This document shows positions 10,301-17,578 of a stretch of DNA of 40,277 bases, piece by piece. The position numbers were made by a program, and so were the translations under genes. Location of the stretch: contig JAITVY010000069.1 in NCBI GenBank assembly GCA_031285565.1, positions 1-40,277 on the forward strand. The letters run 5' to 3'. The notes beneath the pieces are model-generated. The model was not told the DNA's origin. It ran no database searches and saw only the letters and a list, made by a program, of their open reading frames with translations. Positions within the stretch are counted from its first letter, which is position 1, and each line of letters begins with the position of its first letter. This DNA is from Tannerella sp. (GTDB taxonomy: Bacteria; Bacteroidota; Bacteroidia; Bacteroidales; Tannerellaceae).

Positions 10301-11407
10301 ACTGTCACAGATACTGGCATAGGTATCAGTCCCGACCAAAAAGAAATGATATTTGAGAATTATTATCAGGTGAATGATTTTGTAAACGGCAAGAAAACAG
10401 GATTTGGCATCGGACTGGCATTAGTCAGGGAATTAGTAGCCTTGCATAAAGGGGATATCCGGGTAGACAGCGAATTGAACAAAGGGACTATATTTACGGT
10501 ACAAATCAATGTATCGGCCGAAGCGTATCAGCCGGATGAAATCTCTGATAAAGATGCCGACAATCAGTTTCTTGAGAATTATAAATACCTTATCGTAAGA
10601 GCTGAAAGCACGGAAGACACATATGACGCTGCCAATGAAGTTAAAATCAACGGCAAACAGTATAAATTACTGATCGTTGAAGATAATAAAGAATTGCTGA
10701 ATACATACATAGAGATTTTCAAGGACACCTATACCCTACTCACTGCCGAAAATGGCGATGATGGCTATTCAAGCGCTATAACCCATTTACCGGATCTGAT
10801 TATCAGTGATGTAATGATGCCCGGAATGAATGGTTTTGAACTCACTGATAAGCTCAAATCAACGCTGGACACCTGCCATATTCCGGTCATCCTGCTGACA
10901 GCAAAGACCGGCGAAGAAGCCCAAATGGAAGGATATGAAAGCGGAGCGGATCTGTATATCGAAAAACCTTTCCATCCTACCCTCATCCGTAAACAAATAT
11001 CCAACCTGATTGCCACTAAGGAAAATCAGAAAAAAAGATATAAAGCCAACGAAATCGATATCATTGAGTTCGATGTAAATGAAAAGGATAAAAAACTGAT
11101 CTCAAAAATAGAAAAAACAATCATAGAGCATCTGGATGATAGTACTTTCTCTCTGAATGACCTGTTAAGAGAAGTAGGAGTCGGACGGACTTTACTACAT
11201 GTAAAATTAAAAAGTATCGTAGGACTATCCACCACCGAATTTATCAATAAGATCAAACTGAACGAGTCGGTCAAACTTCTGGCCAGAGGAAAAAATATTT
11301 CAGAAGCAGCTTACGGAACAGGCTTCTCATCCCCCAATTATTACTCGCGATGTTTCAAGAAGTTCTATGGTATGTCACCAAACGAATATATTAAAAGCAA
11401 TGCCTGA
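7340..11407 (+). CDS. Hybrid two-component system sensor/regulator (HTCS)
   Basis: A 1355-residue one-protein signalling system: a periplasmic sensor, a histidine kinase, a receiver and a DNA-binding domain. After an N-terminal signal/anchor there are about 13-14 propeller repeats with the Reg_prop motif (IWIGTKSGL, LWIATEDGG, LWIGTYLGG, IWIATHEGG), then a Y_Y_Y domain ending near 775, and a membrane helix at about 783-806. The kinase has the H-box with H843 (KISHELRTPL), the N-box (NLLSNAFKYT) and G-boxes (DTGIGI, GFGIGLAL). The receiver has phospho-acceptor D1157 (ISDVMMPG). The C-terminus is an AraC-type helix-turn-helix pair. In Bacteroidales such proteins bind oligosaccharides in the periplasm and switch on nearby polysaccharide-utilisation genes, so the upstream sulfatase and glycosidases are the natural targets. 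Confidence 0.97.
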   Translation: MKYSTTYRLCCLTLLFVFLAIQNPAAINRNIRFIHLTNNEGLPGNSVYSICQDYRGFIWIGTKSGLCKYDGNTVSGYDLEIHSGVRSGNGQVRQVFQDSQNRLWVVAQKSVNLYDREKDMFSYIETDSSFTFRKTICEDNKGVIYIAGSGVQVYNEKEKKFETIYPEIDTNITENINSITSDTDGKIWLGKNSRGLVSVDTQTGKQISYRHNPNDPHSLISDRIVAIYTDKKGHIWVGSESKGVCYLDQATQTFHSIKGFPEICVRAFAEDQSGNLWLGTENGLYIYSPETGEYTNYKQNYNDRYSLNDNAIYTIFRDREDNILMGTYFGGINIFPSSFRQFLYYDYGYSDNYLSGKAVRQITGDKNENLWIATEDGGLNYYNRDKDQFAHFVPKTGTNSISYHNVHSVLLDSYSNLWIGTYLGGLNKYNLTTKTFTHYSYLIYPELLVDNVFILLEDRDKKIWIGTTNGLTVYDPETNKFQRFKSAILGSRSIDYLYEDSEGGIWIASRNNGIYCYNKSNDDLQNFSYNADGTGLSDNFINYIFEDSDRNIWIATHEGGICKYNKRSDTFTTFTTKDGLPSNTIYSIIESNNGNLWISTNNGLSCLNIDDYTFTNYSVSEGLPNKQFNYNSAWKAQDGLLFFGTINGMIAFYPEDLQTIKNIAKVEFSSLKILGNTIRPEDENSPLHKSIAETEEIKLNSEQAKSFTLDFTVPTLSHPNSIFFAIKLNTDRDWSYIGAQNHITYANLPPGEYMLQIKAAFNNRWTGNEPVKSMRIIISPPFWKSTIAYIIYLGLLILSAFLIFLSVKRRQDEKRMILAERLEKEKIREINALKLNFFTKISHELRTPLTLILTPIQSYLDKNIFRPEIRSKMKLVADNARRMNNLVDELILFTKIETKQEKIRVKKGDLLSFIEIICEGFEILAEEKGLNFITDISTSDNEVWFAPVKVEKIIYNLLSNAFKYTDEGEIIVKASYKHINGFTYLHLTVTDTGIGISPDQKEMIFENYYQVNDFVNGKKTGFGIGLALVRELVALHKGDIRVDSELNKGTIFTVQINVSAEAYQPDEISDKDADNQFLENYKYLIVRAESTEDTYDAANEVKINGKQYKLLIVEDNKELLNTYIEIFKDTYTLLTAENGDDGYSSAITHLPDLIISDVMMPGMNGFELTDKLKSTLDTCHIPVILLTAKTGEEAQMEGYESGADLYIEKPFHPTLIRKQISNLIATKENQKKRYKANEIDIIEFDVNEKDKKLISKIEKTIIEHLDDSTFSLNDLLREVGVGRTLLHVKLKSIVGLSTTEFINKIKLNESVKLLARGKNISEAAYGTGFSSPNYYSRCFKKFYGMSPNEYIKSNA

Positions 11408-11421
11408 CTAAACGGCATTGC
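11397..11421 (+). terminator. Hairpin spanning the hybrid regulator stop codon
   Basis: A perfect 8-bp stem (GCAATGCC at 11397-11404, GGCATTGC at 11414-11421) with a 9-nt loop containing the TGA. It is followed only by TTATTAGA rather than a strong T-run, so termination is likely but not certain. Confidence 0.5.
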
Positions 11422-11780
11422 TTATTAGACCATCATTGCGAAGGCGAAGCCTGAAGCAATCGTATAGATCACTTGTATTCGTTTTATTCATGTACGATAT
11501 TAACAATAGCATGACCATTCCAAACAAAAGGCCGTCAAGCCCTACCACCACCAAAAGTGATGCTATAGGACTTAACAGCCTAATCCCACATCAGGTTAGC
11601 CCTTTATTTTTATATTTCAACATGTCAATGAACGCTTTCCCCTGTGTATCAATCAACAAGGATAATCCCGGCACAGACCAATTACGAATTACCAATTACG
11701 AATTACGAATCGAAGACCGGCCCCGCTTCTGGCGCAAGTTTGTAACTTGTACATCTTTCACCTTTCTACTTTGAATTTAC
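11422..11780. other. Intergenic region with short direct repeats
   Basis: I see no supported gene. At 11428-11461 is a CATCATTGCGAAGGCGAAGC-type sequence often scattered between Bacteroidales genes. Around 11677-11710 the word AATTACGAATT or close variants is repeated three to four times in direct orientation. The longest plus-strand reading frame here (118 codons from 11418) has low-complexity, non-protein-like content and runs through these repeats. Confidence 0.4.
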
Positions 11781-12419
11781 TTACGGAATCACTACCAGTC
11801 CCGCATACACACTGTTCGACACCTCCTTACCATCTGCGGAGATAAAGCCCAGGTACACCTCTACCGTATCACCTGTCCAGTCACCAGGGATGGTTAACGA
11901 CTCTTCACCACTATCCCGTGTGGTACCGCCAATCCGGTAAACCGCTTCACTGTTATCCGGATTAACGGCTATCGCTAAAGCCTTGTCCGTATTCCTGGCG
12001 GAAGCCATTCCCGAATTATCGTCCCACGTTATTTTTAGAAGATTTCCCGATAAAGCAGCCTGCACGTTCGAGGCTACCGTCAACGCACCCCGCGAGAGCA
12101 TTACTTTCGAAGGATCGATCCCAAATGTGGGATATGTTCCCGTTACAGCATTCGCCAATGTATAAGACGTGGCCGCGTTAAAAGCTGATTGCTTTATGGC
12201 ATAATTCTTGTAACCGGTACGCACATAATCCGTACAGGGTTGCAAGAAACGCAATACCAATGCAAACTTTGCACGCTGACTCAATTGTGCCTCTGTTTTG
12301 GGATCAGCGATCGAAACCGCTTTGGCACGCATATAGGTGATGCCTTTCCAGCTTCCACCGATGACGGTTCCGACCTTGCCGGAAAAACCGCCTAAAATTC
12401 CCTGGTTTATTTTGCCCAT
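11781..12419 (-). CDS. DUF6266 family protein
   Basis: A 212-residue protein with the typical DUF6266 opening (MGKINQGILGGFSGKVGTVI, then GGSWKG) and the following YMRAKAVSIADPKTEAQLSQRAKFALV segment. The C-terminal half is beta-rich (WTGDTVEVYLGFISADGKEVSNSVYAGLV). The function of the family is unknown; it is almost confined to Bacteroidetes and often occurs in several scattered copies. There is no signal peptide. It stands alone between two non-coding stretches with short repeats, which would suit an accessory unit, but I see no defined ends. Confidence 0.85.
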   Translation of the reverse strand: MGKINQGILGGFSGKVGTVIGGSWKGITYMRAKAVSIADPKTEAQLSQRAKFALVLRFLQPCTDYVRTGYKNYAIKQSAFNAATSYTLANAVTGTYPTFGIDPSKVMLSRGALTVASNVQAALSGNLLKITWDDNSGMASARNTDKALAIAVNPDNSEAVYRIGGTTRDSGEESLTIPGDWTGDTVEVYLGFISADGKEVSNSVYAGLVVIP

Positions 12420-13146
12420 AGGATTAAAAATTTGATTTAGTTAATAGAATTAATATTATTTTGCAGGATTGGGGTCAGCTGATGACGATTTCGCCCCTTT
12501 CCTTTTACAAAGGTACAACATGATTCTGCCCCATTTCTCATTCCGGTACAGTTTGCCTATTGTTGCCACTCGTTGCCTATTGTTGCCTATTATTGCTGCG
12601 AATTGCCGGTTTACACAACACTCAAACAAATGTATTTCAGCAATTTAAACCAATACATTAAATCATTTAATTTCTTTATTTCTCAGTTATTCAATCGATT
12701 CTGTTAATCCTGTGTATTATGTAATCTTGTCTGGTTTTACTCAATTATTCCGTCTGTCTTTCTCCATGTTCCACAATCGGACTTGGTTGTAGGAGGGTAG
12801 TAGGAAAGTAGTAGGAAAACCCCACCCGGGCCTCTGGCAAAAAATACAAATTGTTCCACGGGTTTTTATTCCCTGTCAGTAAACATCACATTTTTTGTCA
12901 TTAAGCTAATTACATTGTACTCATCAGCGTTCTTTTTAGTTACTTACCATTATAATTTATCTTATGGGCTCCCCTGGGAATATTGGGGATTCGGAGGATA
13001 TATGTAGAAAGTTATAGTTTTTAACTCCTGATTGGCATAATTAATGTTGCATCTCTGATTTAACAAATATTAGACGAGAAATATATATAACTTTCTTAAT
13101 TTCGAAACCAATTTTAAAATATTTACCTTAATTACAAACCCAAAAT
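12420..13146. other. Long intergenic region with short direct repeats
   Basis: 727 bp without a credible gene. At 12552-12607 the words GTTGCC and CTATTGTTGCC recur four to five times in direct orientation. At about 12788-12820 there is a purine-rich run with GTAGTAGGAAA repeated. The rest is AT-rich. Near 13099 the word TTAATTTCG resembles a -7 element for the hexokinase gene but matches TAnnTTTG imperfectly. Nothing else is recognisable. Confidence 0.4.
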
Positions 13147-14436
13147 ATGGAAAAGAACATTTTTGAATTGAAGACTATAAAAGAGTCTAAAGAAGAGAGA
13201 ACCGGACTGGTAAAAACAAGAGATGACTTTAGGGAAAAAGTCGCAGAAGGTATAGAAAAAGAAGGTATGGAAATCCTGAATATACCTACCCTGCACATAC
13301 CTAATCCTAAATACCCGGTAAATTTATCAACACTTAAAAACGGAAAGGTTTTATCCATAGATTGGGGAGGAACAAATTTCAGGGCTGCGATAGTCGAATT
13401 TAAGGACGGAAAAGCCACGATTATTGAAGAATTTAAGCCGGAAAAAGTAAAAGCCGGATATTATGAACTATCCGCTAAGATAACATCAGGATATAGCCGC
13501 GATAATTTATATGAGAAAATGGCTGAATGGATTGAAGAGCTGAATGAATTGGACGAAACGGTAAAACACATTGGTTACTGCTTTTCGTATCCGGCAGCAG
13601 CACGCCTTAACGGAGATGCAGTACTTCTTCGCTGGACAAAGGGAATGGATATACCAGGTATGGTTGGAGAGCCTGTAGGAGAACCTTTGCTTAAATACTT
13701 AAACAACAGGTTTAAAAACAGTTCTAAAAAAATAATGTTTGATAGCATTAAAGTTGTTAATGATACAATAGCTTGTCTGTTTGCAGGATTCGGCGAAGTG
13801 GGTTATGATTCTTACATTGGTTTAATCGTAGGAACCGGAACAAATATGGCTTGTTTGATGCCTCTCAATAAGATCGCAAAACTGAATATGAAGTTTTCCG
13901 AAGATTTGATTCCTGTCAATCTTGAGTCCGGAAATTTCAATCCTCCTTATTTGACCATTATTGACAGGATGGTAGACGCCATATCAAACAACAAAGGAAG
14001 CCAGCGCCTGGAAAAAGCTGTATCGGGTGGCTATTTAGCAGACATTCACCAAACGATCTTCAACACCTCCCTTTTTGATGCTGACTTTAATGGTGGGGAT
14101 ATGGCTAAAATGATTAATGATCCTGAAGGGTATGATGAAGAACAGGTTAAAGTAGCGAAATGGATTTTTGACAGATCCGCACAATTGGTTGCTGCTACTA
14201 TAGCCGGCTTAGTAGAGGTATTGGTAGCCCAACGCCCCAATAACACAAAGAAAATTTGTCTGGCTGCTGACGGAAGTGTATTCTGGGGTAAAGACGCTAA
14301 GAAGAATACAACCCCTTATAAAGATAAAGTCAGTGAAGAACTAAAAGCATTGCTGCCCGAAGGTGTTACGGTGACCATCATAGATGAGATGAAGAATCCG
14401 AACATGGTTGGAGCTGCTATTGCCGCATTGATCTGA
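13147..14436 (+). CDS. Hexokinase family protein
   Basis: A 429-residue cytoplasmic sugar kinase of the eukaryote-type hexokinase family, expected to phosphorylate glucose or a similar hexose with ATP. The phosphate-1 loop is at 71-80 (IDWGGTNFRA, D72), the sugar-binding segment follows near 162 (LRWTKGMDIPG), the candidate catalytic aspartate is D206 in VVNDTIACL, the adenosine region starts at IGLIVGTGTNMACL, and a C-terminal glycine-rich loop reads LAADGSVFWG. The length fits the bacterial members. It stands alone, with an AT-rich upstream region lacking a Shine-Dalgarno site and a good terminator right after it. It would feed sugar released by glycan degradation into glycolysis, which is inference. 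Confidence 0.92.
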   Translation: MEKNIFELKTIKESKEERTGLVKTRDDFREKVAEGIEKEGMEILNIPTLHIPNPKYPVNLSTLKNGKVLSIDWGGTNFRAAIVEFKDGKATIIEEFKPEKVKAGYYELSAKITSGYSRDNLYEKMAEWIEELNELDETVKHIGYCFSYPAAARLNGDAVLLRWTKGMDIPGMVGEPVGEPLLKYLNNRFKNSSKKIMFDSIKVVNDTIACLFAGFGEVGYDSYIGLIVGTGTNMACLMPLNKIAKLNMKFSEDLIPVNLESGNFNPPYLTIIDRMVDAISNNKGSQRLEKAVSGGYLADIHQTIFNTSLFDADFNGGDMAKMINDPEGYDEEQVKVAKWIFDRSAQLVAATIAGLVEVLVAQRPNNTKKICLAADGSVFWGKDAKKNTTPYKDKVSEELKALLPEGVTVTIIDEMKNPNMVGAAIAALI

Positions 14437-14465
14437 TTCTTTTAAACAAACCTCTAAGTATAAAG

Positions 14466-14518
14466 CAGAGTGTGGCGAATTACCTGAAAAAGCGTTCGTA
14501 ACACTCTGTTTTGTTTTA
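14466..14518 (+). terminator. Rho-independent terminator after the hexokinase gene
   Basis: CAGAGTGT (14466-14473) pairs with ACACTCTG (14501-14508). An inner CGAA/TTCG extension and an A-rich loop lie between them, and a TTTTGTTTT tract follows directly. It sits 30 bases after the stop codon. Confidence 0.8.
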
Positions 14519-14520
14519 TA

Positions 14521-14727
14521 GTGGTGCAATTCAGTGCCAAAGTAAGTGTTCCGGTATCCCTTTGGGATACCCCATCCGGCAGGGCTACCGGTAAAGGTAA
14601 AACCGCAACCTTGGTCAATGCCGCATTGGACAGGATTCGCGTTGCCATTCATTCCTTTTATAAAGATTTACGAAAGAAAAGTGGTAAAAAAACAGATATC
14701 TTACTGTCCGTTATCCTTGCATATTAA
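14521..14727 (+). pseudogene. Fragment of a tyrosine-recombinase arm-binding domain
   Basis: The frame reads QFSAKVSVPVSLWDTPSGRA, then TGKGKTATLVNAALDRIRVA, which matches the N-terminal arm-type DNA-binding domain of Bacteroidetes integrases (pattern FSTGxxVPPxLWDxxxGRxxGxxxxAxxxNxxLDxIR). The beginning is missing: a stop and the hexokinase terminator lie just upstream. The frame ends after about 68 codons, long before any core-binding or catalytic domain. It is a relic of an integrase gene and marks this spot as an integration site in the past. Whether it comes from the same gene as the catalytic fragment at 14876-15064 is unclear. Confidence 0.65.
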
Positions 14728-14875
14728 ACAGTTGTAAAAAATAAATGAACATCGAAGCCATCGTTTGCTAATTTTTAATCGTAGATTTGCAAACGATAGT
14801 TAAACGCAACGAAGTGAATGAACCGGATTAAAACCGAACATACCCTGCATAACGGGAAAGCGGTCGTCAAGCTGA

Positions 14876-15064
14876 TTTTCGGCTACGATGCTGCATGGTC
14901 TGCGCCATTGTTATGCTACCCACTTGATGGAAGCGGGTGTCAATTTGCGGTATGTTCAGGAACTTTTGGGACACCGGCACATCAAAACAACCGAAATTTA
15001 TCTCCATGTAAATTCCGAGTCGATAAGCAAAATACAATCGCCATTTGATACATTAGACCTATGA
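14876..15064 (+). pseudogene. C-terminal fragment of a tyrosine recombinase (XerD/integron-integrase-like)
   Basis: This frame carries the catalytic end of a tyrosine recombinase: [16 protein letters not shown] (box II R-H-x-x-x-H; the frame opens at 14876), [20 protein letters not shown] with the H and the nucleophile Y, then [20 protein letters not shown] before TGA at 15062-15064. An in-frame TGA at 14873 and loss of box I mean it cannot be a working enzyme. The tail [10 protein letters not shown] resembles tails of Bacteroidetes XerD-like recombinases that accompany cassette arrays and insertion elements. It lies 98 bp left of the first attC-like junction and points the same way as the cassettes. 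The integrase-specific patch of IntI would lie outside the fragment, so IntI identity cannot be tested here. Confidence 0.8.
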
Positions 15065-15091
15065 ACAAAGAATCTCCCAAAATGAGTAAAA

Positions 15092-15169
15092 GGTACAGCA
15101 AGCATCCTAATTTTGGCATGCTTGCTGTCATAAATAACATAACGAGTGACAGCTATAATCGAGTTGGGC
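15092..15169 (+). repeat. Left-border site of the cassette array (attI- or attC-like)
   Basis: It begins with GGTACAGCAA and contains a perfect 11-bp hairpin (ACAGCAAGCAT 15095-15105, ATGCTTGCTGT 15118-15128). It continues with GACAGCTATAATC and ends in GTTGGGC (15163-15169), the integron-type core GTTRRRY. The bases after the core (GCAAGTAGCAGAAGTGCAAA) resemble those after the other array elements. A matching left RYYYAAC box is not clear. A shortened relative lies at 22481-22524. Confidence 0.6.
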
Positions 15170-15216
15170 GCAAGTAGCAGAAGTGCAAATTAAAATATAT
15201 AAATAAGAGAACAGTT

Positions 15217-16110
15217 ATGACTGAAAAACAAAAAATTGACGACATTATTTCTTTGTGGACTTTTTTACAAATACACATCAAAAATAATGTAAAAGTTTCA
15301 TTTGCAGACTTATCTTTTGAATTAGAAACTGTAATTAAGGATTATCTAAATGTATTTCAAGATAAAAGTGACTTCTACTCAAATATCAATGAAGTGCGAC
15401 CAAATTATCCTGCAATTGACTTGATTAGCAAAAAATCACATGTGGCAATTCAAGTAACAACAACTGCGGATACAAAAAAAGTGAAAGAAACAATAGAAAC
15501 TTACAAACGATATAATTTGAATTTTTCTGAATTGATAATAATTGGATTAGATTCATCTTATTCAACAAAAAACACAGATAATGTAAAAGTTTACGGCATA
15601 GAATATTTAATAAACAAGGCGAAATTTGCGACTAATGCTCAAAAAGATGAGTTGTATGATATTTTACATAGGCAAATCCCACTAAATACATTGTATCCAA
15701 TTGATGATAAAACTTGCTTTGAAATAGTCTTCAAGGTAATTGACAGGAGTGCTTTGCGTGATTATACAGAAGTTGAGGGTAGTTATGAAAGAATGGAAAA
15801 AGGACTATCTGAAATAAAAGAAATTATTACAACAGGACAGATATCGGGAAAATCAATCAGAGCAAAGGCCTTAGTTGAGTATACGCAACCCATACAAAAT
15901 GAATTGAGAAATATCGAATATGATATTTCAACGATAATACAAATCTACAATAAAGCGAAAAATCGAAGTAATGGATATTGTCTTTGCTTAACGATGGATG
16001 AAAGAAAACAGATAGATGACTTAAAGGAATCTATCATGGATAAAACAAATATACTATCTGAAACATTGGGTTTACCATTAAGGATAAGAAAAATGTCTCG
16101 GTGGAATTAA
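15217..16110 (+). CDS. SMEK-domain-like protein with possible PD-(D/E)xK fold
   Basis: A 297-residue protein, the first gene of the array. The N-terminal half has the pattern I recall for SMEK-domain proteins: an LxIHIKNNVKVSFADLSFELE helix region, then YPAIDLIS (D69), then HVAIQVTTTADTKKVKETIE (Q79-V-T). The D...QVT arrangement resembles a variant restriction-endonuclease core, with threonine in place of the usual lysine. SMEK domains sit at the N-terminus of proteins found near defence genes, usually fused to a further effector. Here the C-terminal half (170-297) is helical and unrecognised. AT-rich codon use is unlike the flanking chromosomal genes. A role in phage or toxin defence is plausible from family and context, not shown. 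Confidence 0.6.
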   Translation: MTEKQKIDDIISLWTFLQIHIKNNVKVSFADLSFELETVIKDYLNVFQDKSDFYSNINEVRPNYPAIDLISKKSHVAIQVTTTADTKKVKETIETYKRYNLNFSELIIIGLDSSYSTKNTDNVKVYGIEYLINKAKFATNAQKDELYDILHRQIPLNTLYPIDDKTCFEIVFKVIDRSALRDYTEVEGSYERMEKGLSEIKEIITTGQISGKSIRAKALVEYTQPIQNELRNIEYDISTIIQIYNKAKNRSNGYCLCLTMDERKQIDDLKESIMDKTNILSETLGLPLRIRKMSRWN

Positions 16111-16203
16111 AATAAAAAACATAACGTTCATTGACATTTTGGTGCAGGTTGACAACTTCAAAATAAATTTTCGGAGGACTGTGATGATATTGGAGAAAAT
16201 TTG

Positions 16204-16374
16204 TAATTTTGTAGTGACTTACATTTCTGAGGGCGAGACAGCTCGCCAAATTATTGCGAGCATTTTTTATGCTTGTGTAATATATTATGCGGTTTCAGTA
16301 CCCCCGTGTGGTGCGTTAATGCGCCCACTGCCCTCAGAGGTGTAAGTCAACGGGAAAGGCTGAAACCGTTTTTT
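16204..16374 (+). ncRNA. Candidate structured 5' leader or regulatory RNA upstream of the SymE-like gene
   Basis: A 20-nt arm at 16215-16234 pairs with 16330-16349 (18 of 20 positions). Inside are GGCGAG/CTCGCC (16232-16247), a GAGCAT/ATGCTTG hairpin near 16260-16275 and a GTGGTGCG/GCGCCCAC hairpin near 16307-16326. CGGTTTCAG (16290-16298), inside the outer stem, is complementary over nine bases to CTGAAACCG (16360-16368) outside it. That gives a pseudoknot or a switch; the second arm is followed by TTTTTT (16369-16374), as in a terminator. TAATTTTG at 16204-16211 fits a -7 element just before the first arm. Family unknown. Confidence 0.4.
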
Positions 16375-16404
16375 AATTTTCCGCCAATTTAAAAATTTTC
16401 TGAA

Positions 16405-16725
16405 ATGACTTACACAGAAAAGAATCCAACCAAAGAAGTCAAACCGACTTCGACCTTTAAAAAGGTAATCCGAAAAGCAATTGAAGAAGAATCCGTAAAT
16501 TTACGAGTAGAAGAACCAACAGTTCGTTACTTGAAACTTCAACCGTTTTTTCGACAGACAACTTACAGTTATAAAACTGTTCCCGAATTACGACTGCGTG
16601 GAAATTGGTTAGAACAAGCAGGATTTTCGTTGGACAATTATGTTAGCGTGACAGTAATGGACGGACTTTTGATTATCCGCTCGGCTGAAACGGAAGACAA
16701 GACAGTAACGGACGACAATGGCTGA
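16405..16725 (+). CDS. SymE-like toxin (type I toxin family)
   Basis: A 106-residue protein. Residues 55-92 fit the SymE toxin fold: YKTVPELRLRGNWLEQAGF followed by VSVTVMDGLLIIR, an AbrB-derived swapped-hairpin motif. In E. coli SymE is an SOS-induced RNA-degrading or nucleoid-condensing toxin held down by an antisense RNA made from its 5' end. The N-terminal 50 residues are charged and likely disordered. The leader just upstream is unusually structured, which fits RNA-level control, although I do not see the antisense promoter. It is followed after 9 bp by the 38-bp attC-like hairpin, so it is cassette cargo. Toxin cassettes are known to stabilise integron arrays. Confidence 0.7.
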   Translation: MTYTEKNPTKEVKPTSTFKKVIRKAIEEESVNLRVEEPTVRYLKLQPFFRQTTYSYKTVPELRLRGNWLEQAGFSLDNYVSVTVMDGLLIIRSAETEDKTVTDDNG

Positions 16726-16735
16726 CAACACCTGC

Positions 16736-16773
16736 ACCCAACTGCCTGCCTGCTTGCAGGCGGGCAGTTGGGT
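16736..16773 (+). repeat. Miniature attC-like hairpin (site A)
   Basis: ACCCAAC (16736-16742, fits RYYYAAC) and GTTGGGT (16767-16773, fits GTTRRRY) bound an almost perfect palindrome with a CTTG loop. Adding one flanking base on each side, the arms are 18 nt with one mismatch. The left part matches the first 30 bases of the long elements, so it looks like a long element with its central part deleted. At 38 bp it is shorter than usual attC sites. Confidence 0.7.
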
Positions 16774-16864
16774 GCCAGCCCGACAGCACATAGACTAGGA
16801 AAAGGAAATTGAATTATTAAGCAAACTATAAACTGCCCGAAAAGGGGCATAAAAAGTGGAAGAT

Positions 16865-17413
16865 ATGACAAAACAGAGTTATTTTGGACAAATAAAAAAA
16901 GGTTCACTCGGATTTTCAGCAGAACACACATTTGAAATTCCATATTTTGAAACATACAATAATGCTACGTCTGTAAAAGTTTGTTTGGGAGAGGAGTATG
17001 ATGAAAATTGGAAAAAAATTGAGATGCCTCCTAAACAGCAACAATTAGATGAATACGAGAAAACACTCAAAAACTTCTTGATAGAAATTGATAGAGTAAT
17101 TGTTGATATTCAAGAAAAAGCCTTTGAGTATTATAAAAAAAGATACGCAGACTATTACGAAAAACCATTTGAAGTTCTATTTGAAAATACAAAAGTTCAG
17201 GAAACTGAAAATGGAGAACTTCATCCGCCACTCAATATGGACAATAAAGAAAAACATTTTGATTATATGAAAAAAATCCTCGGTTACATTCGTGTATTGG
17301 ACAACAATACACTAAAAATTCCTATTTCATATGCATTAGACGAGGAACATGGACTTGAATTGAAAATAGTGAATAATAAAGTGGTGGCAGTTGATGGAAT
17401 TGCTGAAACATAA
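16865..17413 (+). CDS. DUF6985-like protein
   Basis: A 182-residue cytoplasmic protein counted from the ATG at 16865; an in-frame GTG at 16856 would add three residues, and GGAAG just before 16865 favours the ATG. I see a beta-rich start (FGQIKKGSLGFSAEHTFEIP), an acidic LGEEYDENW segment, a long helical middle (about 60-105) and a C-terminal beta part (LKIPISYALDEEHGLELKIVNNKVVAVDG). This pattern resembles DUF6985, a family of small proteins with no known activity, often near polymorphic toxin or immunity genes. The assignment is from memory and moderate. It is the only gene of its unit, between site A and site B. Confidence 0.5.
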   Translation: MTKQSYFGQIKKGSLGFSAEHTFEIPYFETYNNATSVKVCLGEEYDENWKKIEMPPKQQQLDEYEKTLKNFLIEIDRVIVDIQEKAFEYYKKRYADYYEKPFEVLFENTKVQETENGELHPPLNMDNKEKHFDYMKKILGYIRVLDNNTLKIPISYALDEEHGLELKIVNNKVVAVDGIAET

Positions 17414-17445
17414 ATCAACAGATACCGAACGACAGGAAGCCGAAC

Positions 17446-17578
17446 ACCCAACTGCTGGCCTGCTTGCAGGCGGGGCGACGTGTGGAAGTCAACGTTCGTG
17501 CCCCGCATCACGGTTCGTCTCGGCGGACAATGACGTGCGCCGCAAACCCGCCCGCCACCAGCCAGCGGCACGTTGGGC
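17446..17578 (+). repeat. attC-like element, site B (133 bp)
   Basis: Starts ACCCAAC (17446-17452) and ends GTTGGGC (17572-17578). Inside the ends GCTGGC pairs with GCCAGC, with a spacer of 1 nt on the left and 5 nt on the right. That asymmetry is characteristic of integron attC hairpins. Further in, GGCGGG pairs with CCCGCC. The element is GC-rich while the genes on both sides are AT-rich. It agrees with sites C and E at all but a few positions. Confidence 0.8.

Noticed and set aside
11418..11774. 118-codon plus-strand reading frame
   Set aside because: It begins inside the terminator hairpin and runs through direct repeats; the translation has no protein-like pattern.
14818..15048. 76-codon frame as an independent gene
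   Set aside because: The neighbouring frame from 14876 carries clear recombinase motifs; this one is its shadow.
16139..16345. 68-codon frame upstream of the SymE-like gene
   Set aside because: It runs through the long inverted repeat; its end is dictated by the repeat arms and has no family pattern.
16215..16349. The structured region upstream of SymE as another attC-like element
   Set aside because: Its length (135 bp) is similar, but there is no RYYYAAC at the left end or GTTRRRY at the right end, and its internal sequence shares nothing with the other elements.
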